Position numbers and translations under genes: made by a program
Part shown: one piece after another, positions 36,008 to 45,971 of the stretch
Layout of the letters: the number at the start of each line of letters is the position of its first letter
How positions within the stretch are numbered: position 1 is the first letter of the stretch
Notes under the pieces: model-generated
What the model was told of the DNA's origin: nothing
The model's input: the letters and a program-made list of their open reading frames with translations, nothing else
The model's database searches: none
Source of the DNA: Aquimarina sp. TRL1
GTDB lineage: Bacteria > Bacteroidota > Bacteroidia > Flavobacteriales > Flavobacteriaceae
Direction of reading: 5' to 3'
DNA length: 64,000 nt
Assembly (NCBI RefSeq): GCF_013365535.1
Contig: NZ_CP053590.1
Location: 102,001-166,000 of the forward strand

Positions 36008-37528
36008 TTATAGCTCCGGAACATTCTCCTTTTTTTCCATTAAATCCAGGTATAAGGCTGTAAAAAACAGCTCAGATATAATTTTTGTTCCTTTATGTGT
36101 AAAGTGCATATAATCACTTCCTGTTAGTTTTTCTTCTACCCAAAATTTCATAGATCCTTTTCCTCCCATAGCATCGTACATACTCCAATATGCAACATTG
36201 TTCTGTGTACAGGTTTCCATTAACTTTTGGTTTAGGTATGGTAACAGCGGATAGGTCTCCATTTTTCCATTAACAGGAAGGCACATATCTGTCGGACCAA
36301 TAAAGATAAAACTCACATTTTTTGTTCGTCTTCGAATCCAGTTGATCTGCCCTAAAATCCTTTTGGCATAATTATCGACTTTGGTAGAATCTTTTAGATA
36401 TGGCATGGTATTCCCTCCATACTGCATAATCACTATTTTAGGTTTTAATACACGAGCCATTCGCGCATATGAAGCTGCATTAGACGTAGTAAATACCGTT
36501 CCTGAAGCTCCTCTCATGGCTACATTATCAATCTGTATCCCCGAAGGTGCATCCAGGGTGACTCCATAAAAATCAGCACTTTCTCTTCCTTCCAGCTCTA
36601 TTGTAAGATTTGTAGGTGCTACTGCTGTTTTAATAGTATATATATGATAGTTCTCATCTGCTATCAATGTTCCTTGCTGCAATAATGCTCCGTCATTATA
36701 CACTTTTATTTGTATGGGAGTTGTCGCATTTCCATAGTGAAGTCCTATGGAGTTAAATCGTCTGAACTTAAAATATGTTTTCTTAGATTTACCAATCGTA
36801 ATGGTCGCTTTGGTTAGTGGTAATGAATCTACAATCGTACTATCTTTTTTAGGGTCCCGGTATTCTGTAAAACGAGACACCGACATATAAGCTCCATATT
36901 TCCTATGCGGGAATTTCGATTGTGTCGGATCAAACAAGGCATATCGTTTCCAGTTATCACTGGGAATTACTACGGCACTCACCTGATCATATACCTGTTT
37001 AATCGGTATAAAACCAGGACCTCCGCCTCCATAAATTCCTTGCAAGCGGTTTCTTAGATAAGCTGAAATCCGATCTCCTTCTATCTGAGAATCTCCATAA
37101 TGAATAATTCGACAAGCACCTGATGCTATTTTTTTCTGTAAGGTACCTATCAAATCAAGACTATCAGGAGGATATTGAATCCGTACAATTTTAGTAGTAT
37201 CAATCTTTGAAAAATCGGGACGTTGCAGACTATCGTTCTTCATAAATGCCATAGACAAGCCTTCTGGTTCGTCTGTAACCTCATCGGCTACAGGGGTAAC
37301 TGTTTGGGTTACTTCCAAGACTTCTTCTTTCGTGATGGTTGAATCTACTTCGAGTCCCAGAAATTGCTCCTCAGTCGGATACTTAATCGAGAACCCTGAA
37401 AAAGAAAACCCATCTTCTTCAGTTATGCCTTTCTGAATCCCTCCTTTTTCACTTAAAAAGGTAAGACCGAATAAAATGCCCAGTACTACAATAATAAAAA
37501 GAGCTATCTGTATGGGTTTACTATTCAA
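36008..37528 (-). CDS. Second SGNH/GDSL-type membrane-anchored protein
   Basis: 506 residues from a TTG start. One N-terminal membrane helix (about 7-26) is followed by a 90-residue acidic linker, then an SGNH domain. Block I is 'IIHYGDSQIEGDR' with Ser147, block III is 'VIMQYGGNTMPYL' with Asn, and block V is 'SDYMHFTHKG' with Asp and His. A carbohydrate-binding-like beta insert lies between blocks I and III. First gene of the O-acetylation operon, 66 bases before the other SGNH gene. The two are paralogues of similar layout, so they may act on different acceptors or in sequence. Confidence 0.82.
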   Translation of the reverse strand: MNSKPIQIALFIIVVLGILFGLTFLSEKGGIQKGITEEDGFSFSGFSIKYPTEEQFLGLEVDSTITKEEVLEVTQTVTPVADEVTDEPEGLSMAFMKNDSLQRPDFSKIDTTKIVRIQYPPDSLDLIGTLQKKIASGACRIIHYGDSQIEGDRISAYLRNRLQGIYGGGGPGFIPIKQVYDQVSAVVIPSDNWKRYALFDPTQSKFPHRKYGAYMSVSRFTEYRDPKKDSTIVDSLPLTKATITIGKSKKTYFKFRRFNSIGLHYGNATTPIQIKVYNDGALLQQGTLIADENYHIYTIKTAVAPTNLTIELEGRESADFYGVTLDAPSGIQIDNVAMRGASGTVFTTSNAASYARMARVLKPKIVIMQYGGNTMPYLKDSTKVDNYAKRILGQINWIRRRTKNVSFIFIGPTDMCLPVNGKMETYPLLPYLNQKLMETCTQNNVAYWSMYDAMGGKGSMKFWVEEKLTGSDYMHFTHKGTKIISELFFTALYLDLMEKKENVPEL

Positions 37529-37624
37529 AGTTGATTTGGATTTTTAGTGTTTTATGTAAAAATAGAAAGTTTTTAGAAACTGCCACCACAATCCCTGGCT
37601 TTCCTTTACAGAAACTTATACTCC

Positions 37625-37672
37625 ATAAAAAAACCTGTCAGGTCAGTAATTCCCTAACAGGTTTTATTTTTT
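37625..37672 (-). terminator. Terminator of the pyruvate carboxylase gene
   Basis: AAAACCTGT / ACAGGTTTT stem, with seven T on the minus strand after the hairpin. It lies just downstream of the leftward pyc gene and could also serve as a plus-strand terminator. Confidence 0.8.
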
Positions 37673-37690
37673 GTGATACAACTCCCCTTC

Positions 37691-40600
37691 CTACTTCATT
37701 TTCAGTACTAAATCATCTGCCTGCACCATTGTTCCTGATTTTAGTACAATACTATCAACAACACCTGTTTCATTTGCTGTAATTGTCGTTTCCATTTTCA
37801 TCGCTTCGATAATAAAAAGAGGGGTATTCTTCTGTACTTCTTGTCCTTTTTTGACCAGCACCGAAGATAATGATCCCTGTAGTGGAGCCCCAATTTGTTT
37901 GCTATCAGATTTGTCTGCTTTTTCATGTACTTTCTTAGCAACTTTAATCGAAGCATCCTGAATTTCTACATTTCGGGTTTGCCCATTGACTTTAAAAAAG
38001 ACAGTTACCTTTCCTTCTTCATTTGCTTCTCCTACCGATATTAATTCTATCAGTAGTATTTTCCCTTTATCCAACTGCACGATAATTTCTTCTCCCGGGC
38101 TCATTCCATAAAAGAAGTTTTTTGTCGGTATCGTTACGACATTTCCGTATTTCAGGTGATGATTATAAGCTCCGGTAAAAACTTTCGGATATAATTTATA
38201 CGAAATAAAATCAGTGATATCCAACGAACGCCCCATTCCTTTTTTGAAGAGTTTTACAAATTCCTCATACTCAGCTTCAAAATCGATTGGCTCCAAATGG
38301 GCATTAGGTCGATTGGTAAATGGTTGCTGATCTTTTAATACAGCTACCTGCAGGTCTTTTGGGAATCCGCCGGCTGGTTGTCCTAATTCTCCTTTAAACA
38401 AATTAACTACTGACTGTGGAAAAGAAAGCGTTTCTCCCCGCTCCTTAACATCTGCTATTGTCAAATCATTACTTACCAGATACTGCGCCATATCCCCTAC
38501 TACTTTTGAGCTAGGAGTTACTTTGACAATATCTCCGAATAGTTCATTTACTTCTCCATACATTTTGGTAATTTCATGAAAACGATCTGATAATCCCAGA
38601 CCTGCTGCCTGCGGTTTTAGATTCGAGTATTGTCCTCCCGGAATTTCATGTTGATAGACTTCCCCGGTTCCAGCTTTCAGACCGGATTCGAATGGGTAAT
38701 AGTATTCTCTAACAGCCTCCCAATAGTTTGAATACTCATTAAGCTTACTAATATCCAATGGATTTTCTCTTTCGTGAAACTTTAGCATTTCATGAACCGC
38801 ATTAAAATTAGGCTGTGAGGTCAAACCTGATAACCCTCCTAATGCTACATCAACCACATCAACTCCCGCTTCTATTGCTTTGAGATAGGTAGCCGACTGT
38901 ACAGAAGAAGTATCATGTGTATGCAGGTGTATCGGAATTTTTATTTCTGATTTCAAAGCACTGATCAATTCATATGCAGCATAAGGTTTTAATAATCCTG
39001 CCATATCTTTTATCCCCAGAATATGTGCCCCGGCATTTTCTATATCTTTTGCCAGCTGGATATAATAAGACAATGTATACTTCGTTCGGGAGGTATCCAG
39101 AATATCTCCTGTATAACACAGCGAACCTTCTGCCAATCCTTTAGTTCTGGTACGTACATGTTCTATGCATGGAGCAATAGACTCCATCCAGTTGAGAGAG
39201 TCAAAAACCCGGAATACATCGACCCCATTTTCCCAGGATTGTTCTACAAAAGCTCCGATCAGGTTATCCGGATAGGCAGTATACCCAACCCCGTTGGATC
39301 CCCTAATTAACATTTGTAGCAGAATATTAGGAATCGCTTTGCGCAAGGAGCGAAGACGTTCCCATGGGTTTTCTCTCAAAAAACGCAAACACACATCAAA
39401 AGTTGCTCCTCCCCAGACTTCCATACTGAATATTTCGGGATGGTTTTTGGCATATCCTTCTGCAACTTTTAGCATGTCAAATGTCCGCATTCTGGTAGCC
39501 AGTAAACTCTGATGCGCATCCCGCATCGTAGTATCTGTATACTGAATCTTTTGTTCTTTTTTTAACCACTGTGCAAATTGTTCAGGACCTAACTCTGTCA
39601 ACAGATCCTTTGTTCCTTTAGGATATTCTAATGAAGTATCAAAAGCAGGTACTTTAGGTATTACAAATTTCCTGGTTGGATCTACTTTCTTTACGTCTGG
39701 GTTTCCATTGACAATTATATCGCCTAAGAAGTTTGCCAATTTAGTTGCCCGGTTTTTAGGCTCTTTTATAGCAAATAACTCTTTAGTATTTTGAATAAAA
39801 TTGACGGTTACCGCTCCTTTTCTAAATGTATCGTGATTCAGTATATTGTCCAGAAAGGGCATATTGGTTTTTACTCCTCTAATTCTAAATTCAGAAAGCG
39901 CTCTTCTCATTTTCCTGCAAGCTCCATCTAAAGTTCTACTATTAGCAGATACCTTTACCAACATTGAATCAAAAAACGGAGAAATCGTCACTCCTTGATA
40001 TACACTCCCGGCATCAAGTCGAATTCCAAAACCAGACGCACTTCTATAGGTAGTAATGGTTCCATAGTCCGGCTTGAAATCATTTTCCGGATCTTCTGTT
40101 GTAATTCTACACTGTAGTGCATATCCTGTTGTTTTCAGGCTCTCCTGATTTTCTATTTTGATCTGCTGATCTGATAATTTATAACCTCCTGCAATAAAAA
40201 TCTGGGCCTTAATCAGATCAATTCCCGTTACAATCTCAGTAACGGTATGTTCTACCTGTACCCGTGGATTTACCTCTATAAAGTAAATACTTCCATCTTC
40301 ATCTACCAGAAACTCTACAGTTCCAATATTATTATAATTCACTGCCTTACAGATAGAAAGAGCATATCTATATAAATCTTCTTTGATCTGTGTCGCTAAT
40401 CCATAGGAAGGTGCGTATTCAATTACTTTTTGATATCTTCTCTGTACAGAACAGTCTCGTTCGAACAGGTGCACCATATTCCCATGATGATCGGCTACAA
40501 TCTGGATTTCTATATGCTTGGGATTTTCTACAAATTTCTCAAGAAAAACAGTATCATCTCCAAAAGCATTTAATGCTTCTCTTCTGGATTCAGGATACGC

Positions 40601-41143
40601 TTTTCGCAATTCTTCTTCTTTTCTAATCACTCGCATTCCTCTTCCTCCTCCTCCAGAAGCTGCTTTGAGCATTACAGGGTACCCTATCCGTTCTGCCTCT
40701 TGTATCGCAATATCGATAGTATCCAGAGATTCTTTATTACTTTCTATAATTGGAATATCATTTGCTATAGCGACCTGTTTTGCCGTAATTTTATCCCCTA
40801 ACGATTGTAACACTGATACATCAGGTCCTATAAAAATAATTCCGTTATCGAGACAGCGTTGTGCAAAATTTGCATTCTCCGACAAGAATCCATATCCCGG
40901 ATGAATGGCATCTACATGATTTTTTTTGGCTACCTTAATGATTTCTTCAATATTCAGATAAGGTTTTAACGGTTCATTATCCTTTCCTATCTGATAGGCT
41001 TCATCTGCTTTGTAACGATGAAGGGAGTATCGGTCTTCGTAGGTATAAATCCCTACGGTTTCCAGTCCGATCTCTGTACAAGCCCTAAAAATTCGAATCG
41101 CGATTTCACCCCTATTGGCGACTAAAACTTTTTTAATTTTCAT
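37691..41143 (-). CDS. pyc: Pyruvate carboxylase
   Basis: 1150 residues, a full single-chain enzyme that makes oxaloacetate from pyruvate, bicarbonate and ATP. Domains in order: biotin carboxylase with ATP-grasp (1 to about 450; 'KAASGGGGRGMRVI', 'EVNPRVQVEHTVTE'), carboxyltransferase TIM barrel (about 530-800; 'TTMRDAHQSLLATRMRT', metal ligands in 'IHLHTHDTSS'), the tetramerisation/allosteric linker region, and the C-terminal biotinyl domain with 'IIEAMKMETT', where Lys1116 carries biotin. Nothing is missing. It provides anaplerosis to the citric acid cycle; it is monocistronic and flanked by a terminator. Confidence 0.97.
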   Translation of the reverse strand: MKIKKVLVANRGEIAIRIFRACTEIGLETVGIYTYEDRYSLHRYKADEAYQIGKDNEPLKPYLNIEEIIKVAKKNHVDAIHPGYGFLSENANFAQRCLDNGIIFIGPDVSVLQSLGDKITAKQVAIANDIPIIESNKESLDTIDIAIQEAERIGYPVMLKAASGGGGRGMRVIRKEEELRKAYPESRREALNAFGDDTVFLEKFVENPKHIEIQIVADHHGNMVHLFERDCSVQRRYQKVIEYAPSYGLATQIKEDLYRYALSICKAVNYNNIGTVEFLVDEDGSIYFIEVNPRVQVEHTVTEIVTGIDLIKAQIFIAGGYKLSDQQIKIENQESLKTTGYALQCRITTEDPENDFKPDYGTITTYRSASGFGIRLDAGSVYQGVTISPFFDSMLVKVSANSRTLDGACRKMRRALSEFRIRGVKTNMPFLDNILNHDTFRKGAVTVNFIQNTKELFAIKEPKNRATKLANFLGDIIVNGNPDVKKVDPTRKFVIPKVPAFDTSLEYPKGTKDLLTELGPEQFAQWLKKEQKIQYTDTTMRDAHQSLLATRMRTFDMLKVAEGYAKNHPEIFSMEVWGGATFDVCLRFLRENPWERLRSLRKAIPNILLQMLIRGSNGVGYTAYPDNLIGAFVEQSWENGVDVFRVFDSLNWMESIAPCIEHVRTRTKGLAEGSLCYTGDILDTSRTKYTLSYYIQLAKDIENAGAHILGIKDMAGLLKPYAAYELISALKSEIKIPIHLHTHDTSSVQSATYLKAIEAGVDVVDVALGGLSGLTSQPNFNAVHEMLKFHERENPLDISKLNEYSNYWEAVREYYYPFESGLKAGTGEVYQHEIPGGQYSNLKPQAAGLGLSDRFHEITKMYGEVNELFGDIVKVTPSSKVVGDMAQYLVSNDLTIADVKERGETLSFPQSVVNLFKGELGQPAGGFPKDLQVAVLKDQQPFTNRPNAHLEPIDFEAEYEEFVKLFKKGMGRSLDITDFISYKLYPKVFTGAYNHHLKYGNVVTIPTKNFFYGMSPGEEIIVQLDKGKILLIELISVGEANEEGKVTVFFKVNGQTRNVEIQDASIKVAKKVHEKADKSDSKQIGAPLQGSLSSVLVKKGQEVQKNTPLFIIEAMKMETTITANETGVVDSIVLKSGTMVQADDLVLKMK

Positions 41144-41724
41144 GTGTTTACAATATTGCTTTAGATATCACATAAAACCTACCAAATGGTTCCTATTGTT
41201 TTTATGATGGCGTGTTTTATGTTTGTTTATAAAAATGTTGCTATTCATTATTCAAAATTGAATTTTTTATAAAAAATCCTCGCTAATATACCTATTCATT
41301 AAACTATTAACAATAAAACACTGTAATTACTAATATTTTTTTGTTAATTATATAACATATACTTACTCTTTGTTTTATTTACTTTTGACCTTTTGCCAAA
41401 AATTACCATTTCTCTAAAACCATATCATTTTATCGATACTCAAAAACCGTAATACAATTCCGTATCCTGAAGTGTGATATCTTTCTATTTGCTATTCTCT
41501 TATTGACCATATTTGTCTAAAAACTACTACCTCCTCGATACTAATACACGTAATATTCTACCAAAAACAATGTGTGTTCGCAAATATTTTCTAAGGGAAA
41601 GAAATCTCAAAACCGCTATAAACAGGGACCATATACCGTATGCGTACTTCTATTCTGCTTATTTTCTTGTCTGAGGATGTTCTGTTTTTTTCTTTTGTCA
41701 CTCACTTTAAAAAAAATGATTTTT
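41144..41724. other. Long intergenic region between divergent genes
   Basis: 581 bases between pyc and the exported protein at 41725. An open frame runs from 41572 into that gene but has no coding character before the signal peptide. TACTTTTG at 41380-41387 matches the -7 consensus on the plus strand, but it is about 340 bases from the next start. No RNA gene or repeat recognised. Confidence 0.4.
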
Positions 41725-42414
41725 ATGAAAAAAATATTCCCGTATATATGTTTCTTACTCTTTACCCCTATGTTATTTGCTCAGGGGTCGACAAAATCTT
41801 TTTCCTTTAAGAAAGGAGAAATTATGGATATTATCCTGCTGCGTCAGAATGCAGCTGTCGATACGTTATTTGACCGGTATAGAAAAACCGCTTTTCCCGT
41901 AGCATTTGAATACTCCTTTCAACCGCAACCGGGTTTTGCCATACAGGAACTGACATTAGGAAATCACACTCCCAGTAGTTTTATTTTTGGCAAGTGGGCA
42001 ACCAAAGAAAAAAGAGAAGGTTTTTTAACTGCTATCACATCCCGTGTTCCTGACTTCCATGAACAGCGGAGAAATATATTTCAATATTTTAGTCTTACCT
42101 ATTATCAGATTTCTGAAGATATTCAATTCAGCATTAACACAAAAAAATATACCAGTGTTACTGCTTTTTGGAAAAAAGACAACAAAAAATTCATTAATTT
42201 TCTAAAAAGATGGAAAGAAAAAGTGACAAATGCCGGAGGAAAAGTTATTTTACAATTAAAAAATGGACAATCCCCTACAGGATATTATTACAACCCTGAT
42301 ATGCTTTATATCATCACATGGAATCATCAATCTAATTTTAGGGAATTTGCCAAAAACAACTCTTTATCTATGTATGATTCCTTACGACATGTACACCAAT
42401 TCGCTATTAAATAA
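41725..42414 (+). CDS. Exported protein of unknown function
   Basis: 229 residues from the ATG at 41725, giving MKKIFPYICFLLFTPMLFAQ, a clean signal peptide (an ATG three codons earlier is also possible). The mature part carries 'GEIMDIILLRQNAAVDTLFDRYRKTAFPVA' and 'YTSVTAFWKKDNKKFINFLKRW', reminiscent of two ferredoxin-like half-barrels as in antibiotic-biosynthesis-monooxygenase or DUF1330 proteins. This is only a resemblance. It lies 15 bases before the AraC-type regulator gene, so they are probably co-transcribed. Confidence 0.6.
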   Translation: MKKIFPYICFLLFTPMLFAQGSTKSFSFKKGEIMDIILLRQNAAVDTLFDRYRKTAFPVAFEYSFQPQPGFAIQELTLGNHTPSSFIFGKWATKEKREGFLTAITSRVPDFHEQRRNIFQYFSLTYYQISEDIQFSINTKKYTSVTAFWKKDNKKFINFLKRWKEKVTNAGGKVILQLKNGQSPTGYYYNPDMLYIITWNHQSNFREFAKNNSLSMYDSLRHVHQFAIK

Positions 42415-42429
42415 TACTGTTAATTCTAT

Positions 42430-43563
42430 ATGCTCCTAAAAATGATGCAAACAATCCTGAATCAACTTACGTACTTTGGTTTTTCGCAAGGACTATTCTT
42501 TTTTCTTATTTACATACTATCGCCTGCAAAGCGAAAGAATGTCAATCCGTATATGGCCTTTCTCATCTTTGTGCTTCTAATTGGATTATCAGGAAAAGTA
42601 TTACACAGTATGGGAGTATGGAATCAAAATTTCAGGCTTATCGCTTTTTCTGAGTTCTCGGCTTTATTATTTGGTTCTACTGTCTATTTATTTACCCGAT
42701 CTGTTTTGAATAAAAGAAAAATCTCCAGGCAAGATTTGATTCATTACATCCCCGGGCTTGCTTATTCGCTCTTTATTTTAGTATATTTCATGCTACCCAG
42801 CGATGAAATATCCAGAGCCCGTGCAGCTACAGGAGAAATCAAACGTGCTATTTTTGCCTGTCATGCCATAGGAGTGCTGGTTAATGGTATATACTGGTAC
42901 CTCAGCTGGAAGGTATTACAAGATTTTTATAAACGCATCAGAAATGAGGTTTCTTATGAGCTACATACCGCTTTTATTGTTCGGTTCTTATATGTAGTCG
43001 GTGCTTGTTTACTTATATGGACGATTCTCTATATTACCAGTTTACTAGGTTATGATATGATTGAGCGTAATGCCCGACCTTATATCTGGGGAATTCTTAC
43101 GCTGATCATCCTTTTTATCAATTACTACGGTATCATTTCGCCACAGGTTTTTCATTTTGTACCAGATATTACCTCCAAAAAATATGCGCAATCCAAATTG
43201 ACCGTATCCGATATGGAGCGATTAAAACAAGAATTAGATACGTTGATGCAGGAAAAAAAGCCCTATCTGAACAGCAAATTACTAAAAGCCGAAGTCGCTC
43301 AGATGCTGGGAATCAACAACCCTGAACTAGCCCGCTTACTCAATGAGAATATAGGCATGAATTTTTTTGAATACGTTAATTATTACCGAATAAAAGAGTT
43401 TATCAATCTGGCAAAAACAGAAAAAGCCAAACAACTTACTTTTTTTGGATTAGCTCAGGAAGCTGGTTTTAATTCCAAAACCACCTTTAATAAATCATTT
43501 AAAAAGCTAACGGGAACCTCTCCCTCTGCTTATTTTAATCAAAACACATACGATGAAAATTAA
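42430..43563 (+). CDS. Membrane-bound AraC family regulator
   Basis: 377 residues. The N-terminal 240 residues hold about seven hydrophobic helices, a membrane sensor common in Bacteroidota. The C-terminal part is an AraC double helix-turn-helix: 'LLKAEVAQMLGINNPELARLLNENIGMNFFEYVNYYRIKEF', then 'LTFFGLAQEAGFNSKTTFNKSFKKLTGTSPSAYF'. ATG codons at 42442 and 42445 are alternative starts. The signal it senses is unknown; the flanking exported protein and DUF2911 gene are probable partners or targets. Its stop overlaps the start of the next gene by 11 bases. Confidence 0.88.
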   Translation: MLLKMMQTILNQLTYFGFSQGLFFFLIYILSPAKRKNVNPYMAFLIFVLLIGLSGKVLHSMGVWNQNFRLIAFSEFSALLFGSTVYLFTRSVLNKRKISRQDLIHYIPGLAYSLFILVYFMLPSDEISRARAATGEIKRAIFACHAIGVLVNGIYWYLSWKVLQDFYKRIRNEVSYELHTAFIVRFLYVVGACLLIWTILYITSLLGYDMIERNARPYIWGILTLIILFINYYGIISPQVFHFVPDITSKKYAQSKLTVSDMERLKQELDTLMQEKKPYLNSKLLKAEVAQMLGINNPELARLLNENIGMNFFEYVNYYRIKEFINLAKTEKAKQLTFFGLAQEAGFNSKTTFNKSFKKLTGTSPSAYFNQNTYDEN

Positions 43564-44620
43564 TATTCTATATATACTATTCTTAATTGTTATTTCTAGA
43601 TACTATCGACAATTAAACAACCTTGTAAAAAAAGGAAGCACTGCTTCTAAACCTCACACTATTACAAGAACCGTTGTACATTTTTATGGCTTTATTCCTT
43701 ATCATCATATCTGGGAGAAATTTTCGAATTCCATTCCAAAAATTGATCATGGAGAAAATATAGTTACGAGCTCGCAATACTTAAAAATAGCGTTATTCGC
43801 TTTGATATTTATCATTCCTATTCTGGGACATTCTCAATTAAAAACTCCTTCCTTGAGCCCTGCAGCTATGATTAAGCAAACTGTAGGCATTACGGATATT
43901 ACCGTAGAGTATTCCCGACCCAGTGCCAAAGGACGAACGATTTTTGGTGAAAAAGGATTACTCCCTTATAACGAAATGTGGCGTACCGGAGCTAATTCTG
44001 CAACAAAGCTTACCATATCCAACACGATTCTTATTAACGGTCATCTATTAGAGAAAGGAAGTTATACACTAATCAGTATTCCCGGAATCACTACCTGGCA
44101 ATTGCTTTGGTACCCCTATTCAAAACGCAATTGGACATCTTATCGAAAACAAACTCCTATACTCACACTGGAACTCCCTGTACAAAAAAACACCTCTTAT
44201 AAAGAGACTTTTGAAATTCATTTTCAGGACATAACACTTCAGGGAGCCTCCTTACTACTAGAATGGGAATACACTTTACTAACCATCCCTATTCAGGTAA
44301 ACGATCATGAACAAATTATGACCTCCATCAAAAAAACACTAACCGGTCCTGCACCGATAGCATATTTTAATGCTGCTGTCTACCTGCATGAATCTAAAAA
44401 AGATCTCCACAAAGCACTGGAATACATACAAAAGGTTACTGCTTCTACGGATGCCTTATTTTTTCAGGTAACAAGAGAAGCAATGATACTAAAAGATCTA
44501 GATAAAAATAAAGAAGCCCTGACAGCTGCTAAACGAGGATTAATGCTCTCTGAAAAAGCTAACAATAAAGATTTTATCCGCCTGAACAAAAAAATTATAC
44601 AAGAGGTTAAACATCCATAA
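43553..44620 (+). CDS. DUF2911 protein with an unusual N-terminal extension
   Basis: 355 residues from the ATG at 43553, inside the end of the AraC gene. The DUF2911 domain begins near residue 95 ('LKTPSLSPAAMIKQTVGITDITVEYSRPSAKGRTIFG', 'YNEMWRTGANSATKLTIS') and runs to about 260. A TPR-like tail (about 270-350) follows. Ahead of the domain lies a normal-looking signal peptide ('LKIALFALIFIIPILGHSQ', about 76-95). Its natural start has no ATG, GTG or TTG in frame, so the protein appears to carry about 75 extra residues, including a second hydrophobic stretch. Function unknown; probably exported. Confidence 0.75.
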   Translation: MKINILYILFLIVISRYYRQLNNLVKKGSTASKPHTITRTVVHFYGFIPYHHIWEKFSNSIPKIDHGENIVTSSQYLKIALFALIFIIPILGHSQLKTPSLSPAAMIKQTVGITDITVEYSRPSAKGRTIFGEKGLLPYNEMWRTGANSATKLTISNTILINGHLLEKGSYTLISIPGITTWQLLWYPYSKRNWTSYRKQTPILTLELPVQKNTSYKETFEIHFQDITLQGASLLLEWEYTLLTIPIQVNDHEQIMTSIKKTLTGPAPIAYFNAAVYLHESKKDLHKALEYIQKVTASTDALFFQVTREAMILKDLDKNKEALTAAKRGLMLSEKANNKDFIRLNKKIIQEVKHP

Positions 44621-44985
44621 ATTGTTCAGTACAAAAACTGATTACTTTACTACATAACTACCTGCCATCATATTAGTCCGTAGTTATGTAGTATTTCGTT
44701 ATTCTTTTACATAGATCATATTAATATCTTCTACAGTTCCAATTCTTTAGAGTCAGGGTCTAATTACAAATCACTTTCTATGTAGCATGCCCTCTACTAT
44801 AAAAAACACCTTATTTATATTGTTGAGTATAAAAATTGCAGGGCATAAAAAAGTTATAATTCCACGTTTGTAATTAAGCCAATAAACTATTTTATGTTTA
44901 TCTCATGCTTTGAAATGCAAATTTTATAGTTGGAGACATAACAGCATTGCCTCCTATATTTTTATATGACGTTTTTCAACGTTGC
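44621..44985. other. Intergenic region with terminator
   Basis: 365 bases. A strong hairpin lies at its left end (44648-44693). The rest is AT-rich without recognised genes or repeats. Confidence 0.45.
44648..44700 (+). terminator. Terminator of the DUF2911 gene
   Basis: TACTACATAACTAC (44648-44661) pairs perfectly with GTAGTTATGTAGTA (44680-44693); 18-base loop, followed by TTTCGTTATTCTTTT. Confidence 0.7.
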
Positions 44986-45510
44986 TCATGAGAAGTCTGG
45001 ACTGTATATTTCAAATTTTAAATCAAAATTTTGTTCTAGGAATTCAATAGATTTTTCTGCTAGATCATTACTATTTAATGAGACTAATGGATCTTTTATA
45101 GTGTGTTTATCATTTAACAAGGTCACATCAAAACTATTAAAAACAGTACTTAAATCAGGATTAGCAACCGTAAACCAAGCCATTTTTTGGCTTCGTTTGA
45201 ATTTAAGTATTGATACTTTCGTTTTATGAGTTAAATCAATTTTCTTTTTTAAAATCAATTTTTTTCTAAAGTATAATCCACGATATAAATTATCATTTAC
45301 TTTTAACAGCCCTCTTTTAGTCAAGGCTAAGCAAACTAATAATGTATAAAGGCTCATAAACCCTAGCAAGACCAGGTATCCTAAAAAGTTTAAGGGCATA
45401 TTAACTATTAGGAGGAATATTATAATTATAAATGGAGCTCCTATTGATAAAATTATATGAATTTTTTGGTGAATAGTAAATCTACTCTCTAATACTATTT
45501 CATTTGTCAT
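44986..45510 (-). CDS. Small membrane protein of unknown function
   Basis: 174 residues from the ATG at 45510. Two adjacent hydrophobic helices lie at about 17-60; the rest is a basic, beta-rich cytoplasmic domain ('GLYFRKKLILKKKIDLTHKTKVSILKFKRSQKMAWF'). The layout resembles bacterial PH-like membrane-associated domains, but this is only a resemblance. No operon partner; the region upstream is a decayed gene. Confidence 0.5.
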   Translation of the reverse strand: MTNEIVLESRFTIHQKIHIILSIGAPFIIIIFLLIVNMPLNFLGYLVLLGFMSLYTLLVCLALTKRGLLKVNDNLYRGLYFRKKLILKKKIDLTHKTKVSILKFKRSQKMAWFTVANPDLSTVFNSFDVTLLNDKHTIKDPLVSLNSNDLAEKSIEFLEQNFDLKFEIYSPDFS

Positions 45511-45589
45511 CAATTAATATTTTGTGAGATTCTTTATTGTGTAATCTGAAATTGTGGATTTAAAACCTTTCTACATCACTATATACAAC

Positions 45590-45890
45590 GAAAAAGCTTA
45601 CTTGTCAACCACTCTTGTTTTTTACGTATCTTAACTTGATCGGTAAGTACTCTTAACTTCTCATTCTTCTAATAATTATCTAAATAGACAATTTCTTCTA
45701 TTTAACCATCAATAGCAAAATCTCCTATTTCATTTATCTGAATTTCAAAAGGGATTATACTGCCTTTTGATCCCCATAAGATTCAGTTATTTTTCCTTGT
45801 AATTCTTGGATTTCATAAGATTTTTTTAAATATTCCAAAGTGAAAGGTTACCATTCTAAGATCTTTTTGTGATAATTCTATGGTATCCAT
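45590..45890 (-). pseudogene. Decayed coding remnant
   Basis: Reading leftwards from an ATG at 45890, coding-like segments appear in different frames: 'MDTIELSQKDLRMVTFHFGIFKK', then after a one-base shift in an A-run 'SYEIQELQGKITESYGDQKA', then after another shift 'IIPFEIQINEIGDFAIDG', a stop codon, 'IEEIVYLDN', a second stop, and 'KNEKLRVLTDQVKIRKKQEWL'. At least two frameshifts and two stops make it non-functional. Original function unknown. Confidence 0.5.
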
Positions 45891-45971
45891 AATATCAGAT
45901 TTGTAAATTATTTCAGCATATTATAATTCATTTACAAGATGGATGCATCACCTCTCTTCATCACCTTAGTC

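Noticed and set aside
37531..37782. Plus-strand open frame across the gap between pyc and the SGNH gene
   Set aside because: It runs through the pyc terminator hairpin and into the antisense of the biotinyl domain.
40518..40904. Plus-strand open frame of 128 codons opposite pyc
   Set aside because: Lies fully within the well-conserved biotin carboxylase part of pyruvate carboxylase; a shadow frame.
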